Assembly (NCBI GenBank): GCA_017408985.1 | Contig: JAFQTO010000001.1 | Span: 1-64,000, forward strand | Origin: Clostridia bacterium | Lineage (GTDB): Bacteria; Bacillota; Clostridia; Oscillospirales; Butyricicoccaceae | Length of the DNA: 64,000 bases | Direction: 5' to 3' | In this document: positions 61,637 through 64,000 of the stretch, one piece after another | Position numbering within the stretch: position 1 is the first letter of the stretch | Layout: each line of letters opens with the position of its first letter | The notes under the pieces: model-generated | What the model was told of the DNA's origin: nothing | Seen by the model: only the letters and a program-made list of their open reading frames with translations | The model's database searches: none | Translations under genes and position numbers: made by a program

Positions 61637-62827
61637 ATGAATAATATTGAGCTTCTTTCCCCCGCAGGAAGTATGGAGGCTGTTACGGCAGCCGTTAATT
61701 TTGGTGCAGATGCCATTTATATGGGCGGCAGTCAGCTTCAGCTTCGCGCTGATGCTGCGGCTTTTGACGATAAAGGTCTTGCAGATGCCATAGAATACAT
61801 CCACCGACACGGCAAAAAAGCGTATATTACAGTAAACTGTTTCGCAAAAAACAGCGAGATAGACAATGTAGGCGCCTATGCAGGATTTTTGCACAGTATT
61901 GGCGCTGATGCAGTTATCGTGTCCGATATAGGCGTTATTCATACAATCCGCAACGCCTGCCCCGAACTGGAGGTACACGTCAGCACCCAGGCAAACTGCG
62001 TCAACTATGCCTCCGCCATGGTCTACCGCAGTATGGGCGCAAAGCGCGTGGTCCTTGGCCGCGAGATGAGTCTTGACGAGATCGCAGAGCTGCGCGCAAA
62101 AGTACCCGATGATCTTGAGCTTGAGGCATTTGTTCACGGCGCTATGTGTATGGCCTATTCGGGCAGATGTCTCATAAGCTCCTTCCTCAACAATCGCTCA
62201 GGCAACCGCGGCGACTGCACACAGCCCTGCCGCTGGAACTATCATCTGGTTGAGCAGACACGCCCAAACGTATTTCTGCCCATTATAGAGGACGAGCGTG
62301 GCAGCGCTATTCTCAGCAGTCACGATATGAACTGTCTAAGCATTCTCGATCAGATTGCCGATGCAGGTATCTGCTCCTTTAAGATCGAGGGCAGAATGAA
62401 ATCCCCCTATTACGTTGCGACCGTCACAAACGCCTACCGTCACGCAATCGACAAAACCGGCGACACAGATATGCTTCTCCGTGAGCTCGAAACTATCAGC
62501 CACAGACCCTATGCAGACGGATTCTACTTTGGCGAAGTCAAAAAGAACCACAATAATTCGGGAGCATATACGTCCAGTCATATTTTCGTCGGTGTTGTAA
62601 AAGAAGTGCTCGGCGGCGGCTTATACAGAGTGGAAGAACGCAATAAATTCTCCAAGGGTGAGACTATAGAGGTGCTCTCCCCTCACACCGTAGGTCTAAG
62701 CTTTACGGTCCAGCATATACTTGAAGACGATGCACCCGTTGACAGTGCAAACAAACCTATGAAAGACTACGTTATAAGCTGTCCTCATACCCTCCACGCG
62801 GGAGATTTTTTGAGAAAACCCAACTGA
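61637..62827 (+). CDS. U32-family peptidase-like protein
   Basis: The 396-residue protein begins IELLSPAGSMEAVTAAVNFGADAIYMGG, the U32 barrel signature. VHVSTQANCVNYASA, ELEAFVHGAMCMAYSGRCLIS with the conserved Cys, and the cluster-like NRGDCTQPCRWNY follow, then SFKIEGRMKSPYYVATVTN. These match the family of collagenase-like proteins whose better-known members (RlhA, TrhP, UbiU) hydroxylate RNA or ubiquinone using an Fe-S cluster. A protease role is not shown for most. AAGGAAG is about 11 bases before the ATG. A terminator follows. Confidence 0.92.
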   Translation: MNNIELLSPAGSMEAVTAAVNFGADAIYMGGSQLQLRADAAAFDDKGLADAIEYIHRHGKKAYITVNCFAKNSEIDNVGAYAGFLHSIGADAVIVSDIGVIHTIRNACPELEVHVSTQANCVNYASAMVYRSMGAKRVVLGREMSLDEIAELRAKVPDDLELEAFVHGAMCMAYSGRCLISSFLNNRSGNRGDCTQPCRWNYHLVEQTRPNVFLPIIEDERGSAILSSHDMNCLSILDQIADAGICSFKIEGRMKSPYYVATVTNAYRHAIDKTGDTDMLLRELETISHRPYADGFYFGEVKKNHNNSGAYTSSHIFVGVVKEVLGGGLYRVEERNKFSKGETIEVLSPHTVGLSFTVQHILEDDAPVDSANKPMKDYVISCPHTLHAGDFLRKPN

Positions 62828-62875
62828 ATCCAAGCGCAAAAAAGATGTGAAGCTTGGATGCCCGAAAAACAGTTT

Positions 62876-62905
62876 CAGTCCCGACAGAGCCTTCCGTCGG
62901 GACTG
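62876..62905 (+). terminator. Terminator after the U32 gene
   Basis: A perfect 10-bp stem CAGTCCCGAC/GTCGGGACTG (62876-62885 with 62896-62905) followed by TTTATT. A weaker hairpin (62828-62835 with 62852-62859) precedes it directly after the stop. Confidence 0.8.
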
Positions 62906-62985
62906 TTTATTCATATGTCGCAGAGATTTGATATAATAAACCAAACAATTAGATAATCTTAAATTTCAAGGAGGGTGTCAGTGAT

Positions 62986-63207
62986 ATGAGAAAACTACTT
63001 CCTTATGTTTTGGCGTTGGTCTTGATTATATCTTCATCCGCTTGCAAAAATGTGCAATTATCATACAATGATAATCGACATCAAAACACCGACTTGTCAC
63101 ATCCTATAACCAATCTTGAATTTTGGATAGCCGAATCTGTTACAATTACCAAAGAATGGATCAGAATTCGCGTTGATGTAGAAAATAAGGATGGAATAGT
63201 TTTCTAA
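62986..63207 (+). CDS. Short putative lipoprotein, possibly truncated
   Basis: A 73-residue frame after AAGGAGG. The signal MRKLLPYVLALVLIISSSAC has a good lipobox ending at Cys20. The mature part, about 53 residues, ends ITKEWIRIRVDVENKDGIVF and stops 17 bases before the convergent transferase gene. It looks like the N-terminal part of a longer lipoprotein cut off by a rearrangement, but a genuine small lipoprotein is possible. I recognise no family. Confidence 0.5.
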   Translation: MRKLLPYVLALVLIISSSACKNVQLSYNDNRHQNTDLSHPITNLEFWIAESVTITKEWIRIRVDVENKDGIVF

Positions 63208-63224
63208 CCGTTAAATTCCGATTC

Positions 63225-63824
63225 TTATGATAATTTGTCGGTAACTATGCTTATGACATATCCGTCAGCAAAGTAAGTATGTTTGTTGGGAATATCCGAC
63301 AAAACGTTTATATCCCGCAGTTTCGTTATTCCGGTGCCCAGATATTTGAACCACGCTTCCTTAAGCGTCCACACTTCAAAGAACCGTCTGAGAGCGTCCT
63401 CTGACAGATTGCCGCTTTCACCCTTTTTACCTATGACGTACTCAAATTCACTTGTACAGCAAACTCGCTTTACAAGGTTTGATTTTACAGTCTTTATCCG
63501 TTCTACGTCTACTCCGATATTGCATTTCGACGCAACGCACACCACCCGATCTCGACAATGACTGATGCTGAAATATACCGGCGCATTTTCAGCATATGGT
63601 CTACCCTTTTCATCTACGGCAATACGTATATCTGCGGCATCAAGTCCGCTCAAATCGGCAACGGCTTTGCGTGCAAGAAGCCTGCCTGCAAGAGTGCGCT
63701 TTGCCGAGTCTTTTTCTTTGATCTTGTCGATACGGTAACGGTCAGGCTGAGACAGCCCGCCGTATTCCTCAGCAAACTCGTTTGCGTCGATTTCACGAAT
63801 ATTGCAATAATACAGCTTATGCAT
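63225..63824 (-). CDS. 4'-phosphopantetheinyl transferase, Sfp superfamily
   Basis: This enzyme type activates carrier proteins by adding phosphopantetheine from CoA. The 199-residue protein has ARKAVADLSG, YFSISHCRDRVVCVA, the metal motif NIGVDVERIKTVKSN, and FFEVWTLKEAWFKYLGTGI with the catalytic Glu and Lys. Size is between AcpS and Sfp, close to the Sfp/HetI group. No NRPS or PKS gene is visible, so it may serve acyl carrier protein or a distant cluster. Its ATG overlaps the upstream stop (ATGA). Confidence 0.9.
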   Translation of the reverse strand: MHKLYYCNIREIDANEFAEEYGGLSQPDRYRIDKIKEKDSAKRTLAGRLLARKAVADLSGLDAADIRIAVDEKGRPYAENAPVYFSISHCRDRVVCVASKCNIGVDVERIKTVKSNLVKRVCCTSEFEYVIGKKGESGNLSEDALRRFFEVWTLKEAWFKYLGTGITKLRDINVLSDIPNKHTYFADGYVISIVTDKLS

Positions 63825-64000
63825 CAGAGAAACATATCGGCGAGGTTGGCTTTTTTGTCAAGCACGGGTTCTATAAGATCGGTCTTGCAGGTCATCAGAG
63901 TAGTTACTCCGGGCCCGTGTCCCGAAACCAGACAGTCGGCATGTACTACAACGCCTATGGTCACAGCGCCGCTGCGGTAGGTCCTGCCAAAGCGGCAGTC
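63824..64000 (-). CDS. DUF4438 protein, C-terminal part (cut by window end)
   Basis: The minus-strand frame is open to the window edge and gives 58 residues, including [20 protein letters not shown] and then [10 protein letters not shown], before a TGA overlapping the transferase start. I recognise the pattern as the C-terminal end of DUF4438, a family of unknown function common in Clostridia and Thermotogae. The N-terminal part lies beyond the window. Confidence 0.7.
   Translation of the reverse strand, partial: DCRFGRTYRSGAVTIGVVVHADCLVSGHGPGVTTLMTCKTDLIEPVLDKKANLADMFL

Overview
The window looks like a chromosome segment of a Gram-positive, probably spore-forming Clostridia (Oscillospiraceae/Ruminococcaceae-like). 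The reasons are PolC-type DNA polymerase III, SepF/YggT/DivIVA next to ileS, Hfq beside miaA-mutL-mutS-miaB, a SpoIID-domain protein, a CwlD-like amidase, TIGR04086 and CD1247-type proteins, YqeG, RqcH and TrmK. Most genes lie on the minus strand in long, tightly packed operons with ATGA/TGATG overlaps. The exceptions are the left edge, an orphan ORF at 18.3 kb, a glycosyltransferase-CsaB fusion at 33 kb, a KdpDE-like two-component system at 41.2 kb, and the tRNA/U32 block at 61 kb. Family calls come from reading the translations; no database search was run.

Layout. 1-1.85 kb is accessory: a 5'-truncated PD-(D/E)XK-like nuclease ORF, a DUF6809 gene, a tnpV pseudogene with an in-frame stop, and two structured inverted repeats. 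1.85-9.9 kb is one minus-strand operon behind a near-consensus promoter: spoIID-like, queA, rmuC, tgt, yajC, TIGR04086, cell-wall amidase, radA. 9.9-14.6 kb holds an ArsC/Spx-like protein, a HAD phosphatase, an RluD-type synthase, lspA, tcdA, mnmA and cdd. 14.6-18.2 kb holds CD1247-like, efp, an M24 peptidase, a Nfo-like TIM barrel and yqeG. 19.1-32.0 kb runs miaB, mutS, mutL, miaA, hfq, HlyD-like, sepF, yggT, divIVA, ileS, joining tRNA modification, mismatch repair and cell division. 32.1-37.4 kb mixes unknowns, the GT4-CsaB fusion and a short pyruvate kinase. 37.4-41.0 kb holds rqcH, trmK, DUF1858, a zinc-ribbon protein and a sigma factor.

43.0-53.5 kb is the envelope/isoprenoid operon pyrH-frr-uppS-cdsA-dxr-rseP-ispG-polC. 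Its promoter region carries tandem AAAGTA palindromes. 53.6-58.4 kb is uvrB-uvrA. 58.5-60.8 kb is plsC plus a polysaccharide deacetylase lipoprotein. 61.0-61.6 kb holds tRNA-Trp, tRNA-Asp and tRNA-Thr, followed by two extra direct copies of the last 29 bases of tRNA-Thr, each followed by a terminator hairpin. The right end holds a U32 peptidase, a short truncated-looking lipoprotein, a 4'-phosphopantetheinyl transferase and a partial DUF4438 gene.

The items most worth a second look are the tRNA-Thr 3'-end repeat array, the unexplained gene with palindromes at 35.2-36.4 kb, the GH18-like protein lacking its catalytic Glu, the GT4-CsaB fusion, the palindromic operator candidate before pyrH, and the nonsense-mutated tnpV. 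No complete, clearly new multi-gene system is visible.
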